Assembly: GCA_963705635.1 (NCBI GenBank)
Contig: CAVPKH010000001.1
Span: 496,001-560,000, forward strand
Direction of reading: 5' to 3'
DNA length: 64,000 bases
DNA from: VRUE01 sp963705635
GTDB lineage: Bacteria; Actinomycetota; Thermoleophilia; Solirubrobacterales; 70-9
Below the pieces are notes generated by a model that made no database searches, was not told the origin of the DNA, and worked only from the letters and a program-made list of their open reading frames with translations. Numbering within the stretch: position 1 is the first letter of the stretch; each line of letters opens with the position of its first letter. Of this stretch, positions 34,685 to 43,272 are shown in pieces. Both the position numbers and the translations under genes were made by a program.

Positions 34685-36748
34685 ATGCGATGGGACGAGC
34701 AGCGAGTTGAGAAGGACCTGCGGCTACCGGGGGTGGGCGACGGCACCGTCGTTCGCACCTTTGACGCCCCCGAGGCGATGGGGATCAACTTCCACGAGGT
34801 ACGTGCTCGCTCGGCCTTGAACCACGTGCAGGGCGGGCGGTTTGGCTTCGACTGGACGATCAACCCGTACCGGGGATGCACGCATGCCTGTGTCTACTGC
34901 CTAGCGGGAGATACCCCAATTCTCATGGTCGGCGGAAGCACCAAGCGCTTGGCGGATGTGCAGGTTGGTGACATGGTCTATGGCACTGTCCGGCGTGGCG
35001 CCTATCGCCGCTACGAGCCGACTCGCGTCCTTGCGCATTGGCAGACGCGTAAGCCTGGCTACAAAGTGATGCTTGAGGACGGCACGGAGTTGGTTGCAAG
35101 CGGCGATCACCGCTTTCTTACGGAGCGTGGCTGGAAGTACGTCACGGGTGCGGAACACGGCCGCGGCCGGCGCCCTCATTTGACCTTGAGCAACAAGTTG
35201 ATGGGAGTGGGCGCTCTCGGGATCCCCGTTGAGAAGTCAGCGGCCTACCGGCGCGGGTATCTCTGCGGACTCATCCGCGGAGACGGACATGTCGGCTCAT
35301 ATGCATATGACCGCCCCGGAAGAGCGAACTACGAAGTGCATCGCTTCCGGCTTGCCTTGACCGACAGCGAGGCGCTGAAAAGGGCAAGCAGCTACCTCAG
35401 CGACATAGGTGTTCGAACTGATGAATTCCAATTTCTCGAGGGCGATGATCGTCGTAGGCCGATGAGGGCAATTCGTACTTCTACGCGCGAAAACGTCGAC
35501 CGAATTCGCGAGTTGATCCGTTGGCCAAATTCGCCGAGCGGCGGCTGGACCCACGGCTTCCTGGCGGGAATCTTCGATGCCGAGGGATGTCGGAGCGAGG
35601 CCTTGCGTATATCCAACAAAGACCGAGAGATCATCGAGCGGACGGCGGCCTGCTTGAGCCGGCTCGGCTTCGCTCACGCGGTCGAGCGGCCAAATGCAAT
35701 CGGTGTGCGCAATGTGCGCCTTCTCGGAGGTCTACGCGAACAACTGCGTTTGCTTCAGCAGGTCGACCCGGCCATCACCCGCAAGCGTTCGATCGCGGGA
35801 ATCGCCCTCAAGTCAAAGGCCAGGCTGAGAGTGGCTTCGATTGAGCCCTTGGGGCGCCGAATTCGAATGTTCGACATGACGACTGGGACCGGGGACTTCA
35901 TCGCCGACGGCGTTGTCAGCCACAACTGCTTCGCCAGGCGGACGCACACCTATCTCGAGATGAATGCGGGCCGGGACTTCGAGCGGGAGATCGTGGTCAA
36001 GGTGAACCTGCCGGAGCTGCTGCGGGGGGAGCTGGCGCGGCCGAGCTGGGGGCGGGAGCTGGTGGCGCTGGGGACCAACACCGATCCGTATCAGTGGGTC
36101 GAGAGCCGCTACCGGATGATGCCGGAGATCCTGGCGGCGCTGGAGGGGGCCGAGACCCCAGTCTCGGTGCTGACCAAGTCGCCCCTCGTCATGCGCGACG
36201 TCGAGATCTTCGAGCGCATGGCAAAGCACCTGCCGATATCGGTCAACCTCTCCGTCCCCACCCTCGACGAGGAGGCCTGGAGAGCGACCGAGCCGCACAC
36301 CCCGAGCCCGTCGGCTCGCCTCGACGCCGTAGCGGAGCTGCGCCGCCGCGGCATCGACTCCGGCGTCCTCATCGCCCCGCTGATGCCGGGCATCAACGAC
36401 ACCCCCGAGCAAATCCAGCCAATCGTCGACCGAGCCCGCGCAGCGGGCGCCACCTTCCTCGGCAGCGCAGCACTCCACCTGCGCGACGAGGTCCGCGACG
36501 TCTTCTTCGCCTGGTTGGAGCAGAAACGCCCGGACCTCCTGCCCCGCTACGAGAAGCTCTACGCCAACAAGCGGGCCAACCTGCCCGCCCCGGAGCGAGC
36601 CAAGCTCACCAGGTCAGTCCGCGGTTGGGGTCGAAACAAGCGGGCTGGGGAGGGTCGGCAGGCCCCTCTCCGGACGAGCACCCCTTCGGGCTGCTCTGGA
36701 GTGTCCGGAGAGGAGCCTGCCGACCCTCCCCAGGCTTCCCTCTTCTAA
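34685..36748 (+). CDS. Rv2578c-family radical SAM protein interrupted by an intein
   Basis: From ATG 34685 (MRWDEQRVEKDL) the precursor is 687 aa; an ATG at 34667 would add six residues. The extein matches mycobacterial Rv2578c/SplB-like radical SAM proteins: GINFHEVRARSALNHV, YRGCTHACVY-CFARRTHTY, VALGTNTDPYQ, VLTKSPLVMRD, and the QASLF ending. The radical SAM CxxxCxxC motif is completed only after splicing, because the third Cys is the first residue after the intein. The mature enzyme would be ~344 aa. A role in DNA-lesion repair is suggested by the LexA box and the relation to spore photoproduct lyase, but is unproven. The last ~30 codons run through a long hairpin. Confidence 0.87.
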   Translation: MRWDEQRVEKDLRLPGVGDGTVVRTFDAPEAMGINFHEVRARSALNHVQGGRFGFDWTINPYRGCTHACVYCLAGDTPILMVGGSTKRLADVQVGDMVYGTVRRGAYRRYEPTRVLAHWQTRKPGYKVMLEDGTELVASGDHRFLTERGWKYVTGAEHGRGRRPHLTLSNKLMGVGALGIPVEKSAAYRRGYLCGLIRGDGHVGSYAYDRPGRANYEVHRFRLALTDSEALKRASSYLSDIGVRTDEFQFLEGDDRRRPMRAIRTSTRENVDRIRELIRWPNSPSGGWTHGFLAGIFDAEGCRSEALRISNKDREIIERTAACLSRLGFAHAVERPNAIGVRNVRLLGGLREQLRLLQQVDPAITRKRSIAGIALKSKARLRVASIEPLGRRIRMFDMTTGTGDFIADGVVSHNCFARRTHTYLEMNAGRDFEREIVVKVNLPELLRGELARPSWGRELVALGTNTDPYQWVESRYRMMPEILAALEGAETPVSVLTKSPLVMRDVEIFERMAKHLPISVNLSVPTLDEEAWRATEPHTPSPSARLDAVAELRRRGIDSGVLIAPLMPGINDTPEQIQPIVDRARAAGATFLGSAALHLRDEVRDVFFAWLEQKRPDLLPRYEKLYANKRANLPAPERAKLTRSVRGWGRNKRAGEGRQAPLRTSTPSGCSGVSGEEPADPPQASLF
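34898..35926 (+). other. Intein with LAGLIDADG-type homing endonuclease domain
   Basis: 343 codons inserted between Tyr and Cys of the radical SAM motif. Block A begins CLAGDTPILMVGGSTKRLA (nucleophile Cys1); a block-B-like segment ELVASGDHRFLTERGWKYV holds the conserved His. Two LAGLIDADG-like helices are visible: YLCGLIRGDGHVG and FLAGIFDAEGC. The C-terminal end FIADGVVSHN gives the terminal His-Asn, followed by extein Cys+1. All splicing residues are present, so it should be active. Both endonuclease motifs keep an acidic residue (D in GDG, E in AEG), so homing may still work. Confidence 0.9.
36645..36733. terminator. 31-bp imperfect hairpin at the 3' ends of the radical SAM and ligase genes
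   Basis: 36645-36675 is the reverse complement of 36703-36733 with one mismatch, around a GAGCA...TGCTC loop. It is inside the last codons of the radical SAM gene and just downstream of the convergent ligase stop (36745). It is a bidirectional terminator candidate and the second hairpin of this kind after the one at 33524. Confidence 0.65.
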
Positions 36749-37692
36749 CCCTCGTCGAGCTCGGAGAAGAGGCACTCCTGAGGGTCCTTGTCGTCCCTGA
36801 ACCGATGGAACCTTGCTCCGTGCCTGATCCGACCCGCTGCAGCGTGGTCGTACCCCACCTCGATCACCAGCTCCGGCCTCAGCGCCACCCACTCGAGGTC
36901 GCGCCCGCCGGTCCAGCGACTTGGCTCGGCCGTGCCGCTGTCGCCCGTCTCCAGTGGCTCCAGCATCGCCCGCATGCTGCGTTTGGCCTCGGCGCTGAAG
37001 CCGGAGATGTGGCCGACGGAGCGCAGCTCGTCGCCGTCGTAGAGACCGAGGATCAGCGAGCCGACCGTGCCCTCCTCCTTGCCCGGGCGCCAGCCCATCA
37101 CGACGCAGTCGATCTCGCGCTCGCGCTTGACCTTGGCCATGCCTTTGCGCTTGCCGGGGACGTAGCCCGCGTCGAGCTGCTTGGCCATCACGCCCTCGGT
37201 GGTGCGCAGCCACCGCTCGGCCTGCTCGGTATCGGGGCTGAGCACGCTGGTCTCGACCCCGGTGCCCCGGGCCAGCTTCACCAGCCGCTCGCGCCGCTCC
37301 CCGAACGGCGTCTCCAGCAGCGACTCGTCGCCCTCGACCAACAGGTCGAAGGCGACGTAATCGGCGGGGATCTCCTTCGAGAGCAGCGTGATCCGCGACT
37401 CGGCCGGGTGGATGCGGCTCTGCAGCGCATCGAATTCGAGATTGCCCTCGGCGTCGCGGATGACCAGCTCACCGTCGAGGACGTAGCGGCCGGGGGCGAA
37501 GCTCAGCTCGGGAAAGTAGCGGGCAAGCGCTTTGCCGCCGCGCGACTGGACGTAGGCCTGCTCACCGTCGACGAAGACGATCGCGCGGAAGCCGTCGAGC
37601 TTCTGCTCGTAGGCCCACTGATCGCCCAGGGGAAGCTCTTTGCGGGTCAGGGCCAGCTGCGGTTTGATCGGTGGCTCGAGCGGAAGGGTCAA
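36745..37692 (-). CDS. ATP-dependent DNA ligase (LigC-like)
   Basis: 315 aa from TTG 37692. The nucleotidyltransferase core is complete: YEQKLDGFRAIV (motif I, catalytic Lys in KLDG), RYVLDGELVI (III), YVAFDLLVEG (IIIa), TEGVMAKQLDAGY (IV) and MAKVKREREIDCVVMGW (V). It is followed by an OB-fold domain (GSLILGLYDGDELRSVGHI). Short ligases of this type serve repair or end-joining roles in actinomycetes. The start overlaps the stop of the ABC ATPase (TTGA), so it is the last gene of the transporter operon. It converges on the radical SAM gene with a 4-base overlap. Confidence 0.87.
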   Translation of the reverse strand: MTLPLEPPIKPQLALTRKELPLGDQWAYEQKLDGFRAIVFVDGEQAYVQSRGGKALARYFPELSFAPGRYVLDGELVIRDAEGNLEFDALQSRIHPAESRITLLSKEIPADYVAFDLLVEGDESLLETPFGERRERLVKLARGTGVETSVLSPDTEQAERWLRTTEGVMAKQLDAGYVPGKRKGMAKVKREREIDCVVMGWRPGKEEGTVGSLILGLYDGDELRSVGHISGFSAEAKRSMRAMLEPLETGDSGTAEPSRWTGGRDLEWVALRPELVIEVGYDHAAAGRIRHGARFHRFRDDKDPQECLFSELDEG

Positions 37693-38585
37693 GACCCAAC
37701 AGTTTGCCGACGTGCGCGCGCCTGGCGCGGGTCGGGTATCGGCACCGCCGCCAGCAGCCGCTTCGTATAGGCGTCCCGGGGGCGCTCGCAGACCTGGTCG
37801 GCAGTGCCCTCCTCGACGATCTTGCCCTCGTGCATGACCGCGATCCGGTCGGAGACGTGGCGGACGATGCCGATGTCGTGGGCGACGAAGACGTAGGTCA
37901 AGCCGAGCTCGTCCTGGAGATCGGCGAGCAGGTTGACGATCTGCGCCCGGATCGAGACGTCGAGGGCGGAGACCGGCTCGTCGGCGATGATCAGCTTCGG
38001 CCGCAGCGCCAGGGCGCGGGCGATGCCGATCCGCTGCCGCTGGCCGCCGGAGAACTCGTGCGGGAAGCGGTCAAAGTGCTCGGGGGAGAGCCCGACTCGC
38101 TCGAGCAGCTCCTGCACGCGGCGGCGCAGCTCCGTCCCGCTCGCCGCGCCCTGCAGCTTCAGCGGGCTGCCGATGATCTGGCCGACGCGCTTGCGCGGGT
38201 TGAGCGAGGCGTAGGGGTCCTGGAAGACCATCTGCAAGTCGCCCCGCAAGGGGCGCATCGCCCGCCGCGAGAGCCCGGCGATCTCGCGGCCCTCGAAGTG
38301 GACCGAGCCCGACGTCGGCTTCAGCAGCTGCAGCACCGCGCGGCAGAGCGTCGACTTGCCGCAGCCGGACTCTCCCACCAAGCCCAGCGTTTCACCCCCG
38401 CGCACGCTGAAGCTGACGCCATCGACGGCCCGCACCCGATCAACCCCCCGATTGACCAAGAGCCCCCGCTGAACCGGAAAGTGCTTGACCAGATCGGTCA
38501 CCTCCAGCAGGACCTCCTGCCCAGGGGTCGATTCCCGTCGGTATGCGTCGGTTTTGGGCCCCTCGGCGGGCGTTTGGGCGGTCAC
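37689..38585 (-). CDS. Oligopeptide/dipeptide ABC transporter ATP-binding protein (OppF/DppF type)
   Basis: 298 aa from GTG 38585, overlapping the upstream stop (GTGA); an upstream ATG at 38666 lies within that gene. Walker A GESGCGKSTL, Q-loop MVFQDPYASLNP, signature SGGQRQRIGIARAL, Walker B KLIIADEPVSALD and the H-loop (VFVAHDIGIVRHV) are all present. The C-terminus lacks the full Cys-rich oligopeptide extension of its partner. It energises import through the two permeases below; substrate is probably peptides or a similar small ligand. Confidence 0.88.
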   Translation of the reverse strand: MTAQTPAEGPKTDAYRRESTPGQEVLLEVTDLVKHFPVQRGLLVNRGVDRVRAVDGVSFSVRGGETLGLVGESGCGKSTLCRAVLQLLKPTSGSVHFEGREIAGLSRRAMRPLRGDLQMVFQDPYASLNPRKRVGQIIGSPLKLQGAASGTELRRRVQELLERVGLSPEHFDRFPHEFSGGQRQRIGIARALALRPKLIIADEPVSALDVSIRAQIVNLLADLQDELGLTYVFVAHDIGIVRHVSDRIAVMHEGKIVEEGTADQVCERPRDAYTKRLLAAVPIPDPRQARARRQTVGS

Positions 38586-39619
38586 GCTGGGGCCTCCAGG
38601 CCGATCTGGCCCTTGACCTCGCGCAGCGCTCGCTTGCGCTCGGGGCTGAGCCAGCAGCGGTCGCAATGCCCGGCCGCGTCGGTCAAGCGGGCATCGAGGC
38701 CGGGCAGCTCGTCACAGGGCTTGAACTCGTGCGGGCAGCGGGGGCGGAACGAGCAGCCCGGCGGCAGCTCCAGCAGCGAGGGCGGCGCGCCGCCGATCTG
38801 CGGCAGGCGCTCGGGGCGGTCGCGGTCGAGGTGGGTCAGCGAGCCGAGCAGGCCCCAGGTGTAGGGGTGCTGGGGGTCGTAGAAGATCTGATCGAGCGTC
38901 CCCTGCTCGACCACGCGCCCGGCGTACATCACCAGCACCCGGTCGGCGACCTCGGCGACGACGCCGAGGTCGTGGGTGATCAGGATCGTCGCCAGGTTGC
39001 GCTCGCGGTTGAGCCGCTCGAGCAGGGCGAGGATCTGCGCCTGGACGGTGACGTCGAGCGCCGTCGTCGGCTCGTCGGCGATCAGCACCTCCGGCTCCAG
39101 CGCCAGCGCCATCGCGATCATCGCCCGCTGGCGCATGCCGCCGGAGAACTGGTGCGGGTAGTCGTCGATCCGCTGCGATGCGTTGGGTATCCCGACCGAG
39201 TCGAGCAGCTTGATCGCGCGCTCGCGCGCCTCGCGCTTGCTGACCTCCTGCCGGTGGGCGCGGATCGCCTCGACGATCTGGTGGCCCAGCCTGTAGACCG
39301 GGTTGAAGGAGGTCATCGGGTCCTGGAAGACCATCGCGATCCGCTCGCCCCGGACCCGCCGCAGCTCGCTCTCGCCGGCGCCCAGCAGCTCCTTGCCGCC
39401 AAGCCGCACCGAGCCCTCGATCCGCGAGTTGGGCGAGCGGGTGAGGCCGATCAGCGTCTGCGCGGTGACGCTCTTGCCCGAGCCCGACTCGCCGACGATC
39501 GCCACCACCTCGCCCGGGGCGAGGTCGAGGGAGACCCCGTCGACCGCCTGCACGAGGCCACCCTCGGTGGCAAAGCCAACCCGCAGGCGATCGACGCGGA
39601 GCAGCGGCGCCTCACTCAC
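38582..39619 (-). CDS. Oligopeptide/dipeptide ABC transporter ATP-binding protein (OppD/DppD type)
   Basis: 345 aa from GTG 39619, overlapping the permease stop by 8 bases; a TTG at 39634 is the alternative. Walker A GESGSGKSVT, Q-loop MVFQDPMTSFNP, signature SGGMRQRAMIAMAL, Walker B EVLIADEPTTALD. The C-terminal oligopeptide-type extension is present with four Cys (CSFRPRCPHEFKPCDE and GHCDRCW), which in OppD/DppD can bind a Fe-S cluster. It pairs with the OppF-type subunit encoded next. Confidence 0.88.
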   Translation of the reverse strand: MSEAPLLRVDRLRVGFATEGGLVQAVDGVSLDLAPGEVVAIVGESGSGKSVTAQTLIGLTRSPNSRIEGSVRLGGKELLGAGESELRRVRGERIAMVFQDPMTSFNPVYRLGHQIVEAIRAHRQEVSKREARERAIKLLDSVGIPNASQRIDDYPHQFSGGMRQRAMIAMALALEPEVLIADEPTTALDVTVQAQILALLERLNRERNLATILITHDLGVVAEVADRVLVMYAGRVVEQGTLDQIFYDPQHPYTWGLLGSLTHLDRDRPERLPQIGGAPPSLLELPPGCSFRPRCPHEFKPCDELPGLDARLTDAAGHCDRCWLSPERKRALREVKGQIGLEAPA

Positions 39620-40571
39620 TTGGGGCGCCCCCAAGGCCGATGCGGGGGTCGAGGTAGCCGTAGGCGATGTCGACGAGGGTGTTGAAGAGGACGACGAAGA
39701 AGGCGCCGAAGAGGACGATCGCCATGATCGGCGGCAGGTCGAAGTTCTTCAGCGCTTCGAAGGCGTACTGGCCGACGCCGTTGAGGTCGAAGATCGCTTC
39801 GACCACGATCGCGCCGCCGAGCAGGGCGCCGAAGTCGAGGCCGAAGAGCGTGATGATCGGGATCAGCGAGTTGCGCAGCACGTGGCGGGTCATCACCCGG
39901 CGCTCGCCGAGGCCCTTGGCGCGCGCCGTGCGGACGTAGTCCTCGTCCATCGCGTCGAGCATGTTGGAGCGCAGCACGCGGCTGTAGAAGCCGACGTAGA
40001 CGATCGCCAGGGTGACCCAGGGCAGGATCAGGTGGTTGGCCCACTCGATCGGGTCGGCGGTGAGCTCGACGTAGCCCGAGGAGGGGAAGATTTCGGTCTT
40101 GTAGGTGAGGTAGTTGAGGAAGATCGCCGCCAGCCAGAAGACCGGCATCGAGATCCCAACCACGGCGACGATGGTCAGCGCCCGGTCGAGCAGGCCGCCG
40201 GCCCGCACCGCCGAGAGGTAGCCGAAGAGGATCCCGAAGAACATCCAGATCACGGCGGCGCCGATGCAGACCGAGAGGGTGGCGGGAATCCCTTCGGCGA
40301 TCCGTTCGTCGACGTTTTCTTCCCCTTCGTAGGAGATCAGGTCGCCGCTGAAGATCTTGCCCATCATCGTCAGGTACTGCTGGGGAAGGGGGTCGTTGAA
40401 TCCCCATTCCTCGTTGATGCTGGCGAGCAGCGCCGGCGAGGCGTTCTTGCCGGCCATGCTGTGGGCGGGATCGGCGTCGGGGATGACGTTGAAGATGAGG
40501 AAGGTCAGCACCGAGACGGCAAAGAGCACGGCGACCATGCCGAGCAGCCGCCTGAGCACGAAGCGGCCCAT
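39612..40571 (-). CDS. ABC transporter permease (OppB/DppB type)
   Basis: 319 aa from ATG 40571, which shares one base with the upstream stop. RRLLGMVAVLFAVSVLTFLIF is the first membrane span. Further spans include LSVCIGAAVIWMFFGILFGY and ILPWVTLAIVYVGFYSRVL. The coupling-helix region is DAMDEDYVRTARAKGLGER (EAA loop). The C-terminus ends LVDIAYGYLDPRIGLG, as in DppB. Together with the OppC-type partner it forms the membrane channel. Confidence 0.88.
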   Translation of the reverse strand: MGRFVLRRLLGMVAVLFAVSVLTFLIFNVIPDADPAHSMAGKNASPALLASINEEWGFNDPLPQQYLTMMGKIFSGDLISYEGEENVDERIAEGIPATLSVCIGAAVIWMFFGILFGYLSAVRAGGLLDRALTIVAVVGISMPVFWLAAIFLNYLTYKTEIFPSSGYVELTADPIEWANHLILPWVTLAIVYVGFYSRVLRSNMLDAMDEDYVRTARAKGLGERRVMTRHVLRNSLIPIITLFGLDFGALLGGAIVVEAIFDLNGVGQYAFEALKNFDLPPIMAIVLFGAFFVVLFNTLVDIAYGYLDPRIGLGGAPSE

Positions 40572-41614
40572 CAGACCGCGGTCCCCTCGGGCTCGGCGAT
40601 GCCGGCATGGGCCTCGAGCCGCAGCTTCGATTTGGGGTCGAGCGCGTCGCGCAGGCCGTCGCCGAAGACGTTGACCGAGAGCACCGTGAGCAGGATCATC
40701 GTGCCCGGGATCACGGTCAGCAGCGGCGCGCTGGTGATCAGTTCGAAGCCACTGCCGACCATCGTGCCCCAGGAGGTGTTGGGCGGCTGCAGGCCGACGC
40801 CGAGGAAGGAGAGCGTCGACTCGAGCAGCATGTTGTTGGCGATGCTGAGGGTGAAGAAGACGATGATCGTCGACCAGAGGTTGGGCAGCAGCTCGCCGAA
40901 CATCACCCGCAGGGCGCCGGCGCCCTGGGCTTCCGCCGCCTCGACGAACTCCTTTTCGCGCAGGGAGAGGACCTCGCCGCGGATCGGCCGCGCCATGTAC
41001 GGCGTGTAGACGACGGCGATGATCAGGATCGGGATCCAGAGCGAGTCTCCCGCAAGGTGAACCGGCCCAAGGCTCAGGCCCCCAACCGCGAGCGCGAGCC
41101 CGAGCGCGATGCCCAGCAGGGTGACCGGGAAGGCCCAGATCACGTCCATCGTGCGCGAGATCACCGTGTCGGTCCAGCCGCGGTAGTAGCCGGAGAGCAG
41201 GCCGAGGATCGTCGCCAGCAGCATCGTGATCAAGGCCGCGGCGAAGCTGATCAGCAGCGAGGTGCGCCCGCCGTACATCAGCCGCACCATCTCGTCGCGG
41301 CCGAGGCGACCGTCGGCGCCGAGGAAGAACTTGCCGTCGGCGCCGAGCCAGACCGGGCCGATCGGCTTGCCTTCGCGGTTGACGACTTCGCGCTCTTCGC
41401 CGTTGACCTCGATCTTCTGCAGCGTGTGGGTCGTGTTGGGCCCGGTGTGGGCGACGTGATCTGCCCAGAGCGGGGCCGCGAGGACGAAGAGGACGATCAG
41501 GATGAAGAGGCCGAGGAAGCCAAGCGCGACGCGGTTGCGCCGCAGCCGCCGCCAGGCCAGCCGCCACGGGCTACCGCCCGCGGGGCCGGGGTCGGCATTG
41601 GGCTCGGAGGCCAC
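40571..41614 (-). CDS. ABC transporter permease (OppC/DppC type)
   Basis: 347 aa, GTG start. The N-terminus WRRLRRNRVALGFLGLFIL and the EAA region LREKEFVEAAEAQGAGALR identify an OppC/DppC-type permease. The stretch after the first span is unusually long (~70 aa, HTLQKIEVNGEEREVVNREG then LGADGKFFLGADGRLGRDE), an enlarged extracellular loop. The permease order is C before B, the reverse of most dpp/opp operons. The gap to the binding-protein gene is 29 bases. Confidence 0.87.
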   Translation of the reverse strand: MASEPNADPGPAGGSPWRLAWRRLRRNRVALGFLGLFILIVLFVLAAPLWADHVAHTGPNTTHTLQKIEVNGEEREVVNREGKPIGPVWLGADGKFFLGADGRLGRDEMVRLMYGGRTSLLISFAAALITMLLATILGLLSGYYRGWTDTVISRTMDVIWAFPVTLLGIALGLALAVGGLSLGPVHLAGDSLWIPILIIAVVYTPYMARPIRGEVLSLREKEFVEAAEAQGAGALRVMFGELLPNLWSTIIVFFTLSIANNMLLESTLSFLGVGLQPPNTSWGTMVGSGFELITSAPLLTVIPGTMILLTVLSVNVFGDGLRDALDPKSKLRLEAHAGIAEPEGTAV

Positions 41615-41643
41615 CGTCGTAATTGTGAAGCAGCGCCTGGCGG

Positions 41644-43272
41644 CTACTTGGGCTCGAAGCTGGTGAGGTCGTGCCCGAAGGTTGGGTTGTAGATGACCTT
41701 GTCCAGGTCGATCGCGCTGGAGACGAAGGTGGAGAGCGTGTTGGTGCCGTAGGGCACGATCGGCGCTTCTTTCATGAAGGCCTTGTCCAGCGCCGCGTAT
41801 TCGGCTTCCTGCTTGGGCCCGAGCGGTTCTTCGCCGAGCTTGGCGATCTTCGCGTTGAGCTGCGGGTTATCGGTGTGGGAGAGGTTCGTGTTGTAGGTCG
41901 GGGCGATGCTTTCCCCCGAGAAGAGGGGCTGGAAGAAGTCGTTCGGGTGGGGGTAGTCCTCGTACCAGTTGCTCCAGCCGGTATCCAGTTCGGGCGTGGA
42001 CTGATTGCCGATGATCGGGAAGTAGTTGTCGGCGTTGAGCGTCTTCAGCTTGGCGTTGAAGCCGAGTTCGCTGAGCACGCCCTGGTAATAGGCGCCGGCA
42101 TCGTCGTTGGGGCTTTCGTTGTCGGTCCAGACCGTGATGTCGCGGTCGGAGGGATTGGCTTCGGCGATCAGCTTCTTCGCCTTAGCCATGTTCGTCGGGT
42201 AGAGGTTGAACGGCTCGTGGCCCGGCATGCCCTCGGGCAGGATCTGGTGGCTGGCGGCGAGCGACCCGGAGTAGATCTTTTCGAGCGCAGCCGTGTTGAC
42301 CGCGTAGTTGACCGCCTGGCGCACCTTGAGGTCATCGAAGGGCGGCCGCGTCCTGTTCATCCAGAAGGAATAGAAGTTGATCGGGTGCTCGACCCGGAAC
42401 TGGGTCCCTTCGTATTTGCCCTTCACCTGCGAGTAGAGGTCGGAAGGGGGCGGGGGCTGCATCCAGTCCGCCTTGTCGCGTTCGATTTCGTTGACGTCGG
42501 TCGAGTCGTTGCGGACGACGTTGATCTTGATCTTGTCGAAGTGACCGCTGGGCAGGTCCGGCATCAGCTTGCTGTTGTTCTTCGCCCACTGCGGGTTGCG
42601 CACGTAGCTCCAGCCACGGCTGCGATCGGCCGAGGTGATCATGTACGGCCCCGTCGCCGGGGGCGGATCGGTCGAGAGGTCCCGGGCCGGCGTGCCGGCC
42701 GGGAGCACCGCCGCGAAGAGCATTCCCAGCTCGTTGCTGAAGGTGCCCCGCGGGCTGACCAGGTCGATGACGATCTTGCCGGTCTTGTCATCGGTCTTGA
42801 TCCCGGGAATGCCGCCCGTCTTCGTCCTGGCGAAGGCTTCGGCGCCGACGATGCCTTCGTAGAAAGGCGAGCCGGGCGAGGCGATCTTGAAGAGGCGTTC
42901 GATCGAGCTGGCGAAGTCGGAGGCCTTGACCGGGCTGCCATCGGAGTACTTGAGGCCCTGGCGCAGGTTGAGGGTGTAGGTCTTGCCGCCGTTGGTGATC
43001 TCGGGCAGGCTCTCGGCCAGGGCCGGGACCACCTTGCTGCCGGCGACGCCGTCGGCGTGGGCGTAGGTCAGCAGCGGCAGGTAGGTGTTGTACATCGCCG
43101 TCCAGCCTTCGACCTGGTAGGACAGGCTGGGGTCGAGGTAGTCGGGGAAGGAGGCGTAGTTGCCGGTGAGCGTGCCGCCTTCCTTGCTCGAGCCGCCGCC
43201 GCAGGCGGCCAGGCCCAGAGCGGAACCCATGGCTAGTCCCAGCGCGATCAGAACGAGGCCAAGCTTTCTCAA
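41644..43272 (-). CDS. ABC transporter substrate-binding lipoprotein (family 5)
   Basis: 542 aa from TTG 43272, overlapping the MFS stop (TTGA). Signal and lipobox: GSALGLAACGGGSS. The SBP family 5 layout is clear: DYLDPSLSYQVEGWTAMYN near the N-terminus, GKTYTLNLRQGLKYSDGSP, DDLKVRQAVNYAVNTAALE in the middle, and DTGWSNWYEDYPHPNDFFQ near the C-terminus. Proteins of this family bind peptides, nickel or other small ligands; the ligand here is unknown. It is lipid-anchored outside and delivers ligand to the permeases. Confidence 0.88.
   Translation of the reverse strand: MRKLGLVLIALGLAMGSALGLAACGGGSSKEGGTLTGNYASFPDYLDPSLSYQVEGWTAMYNTYLPLLTYAHADGVAGSKVVPALAESLPEITNGGKTYTLNLRQGLKYSDGSPVKASDFASSIERLFKIASPGSPFYEGIVGAEAFARTKTGGIPGIKTDDKTGKIVIDLVSPRGTFSNELGMLFAAVLPAGTPARDLSTDPPPATGPYMITSADRSRGWSYVRNPQWAKNNSKLMPDLPSGHFDKIKINVVRNDSTDVNEIERDKADWMQPPPPSDLYSQVKGKYEGTQFRVEHPINFYSFWMNRTRPPFDDLKVRQAVNYAVNTAALEKIYSGSLAASHQILPEGMPGHEPFNLYPTNMAKAKKLIAEANPSDRDITVWTDNESPNDDAGAYYQGVLSELGFNAKLKTLNADNYFPIIGNQSTPELDTGWSNWYEDYPHPNDFFQPLFSGESIAPTYNTNLSHTDNPQLNAKIAKLGEEPLGPKQEAEYAALDKAFMKEAPIVPYGTNTLSTFVSSAIDLDKVIYNPTFGHDLTSFEPK

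Noticed and set aside
36605..37240. Arg/Gly-rich frames around the ligase end as a separate gene
   Set aside because: They are alternative-frame readings of the ligase and the hairpin. Conserved ligase motifs lie in the annotated frame.
39612..41567. 651-codon minus-strand frame over both permease genes
   Set aside because: Only its last 319 codons are the OppB-type permease. The first half is the OppC gene read in a wrong frame (Arg/Pro/His-rich, no membrane pattern).
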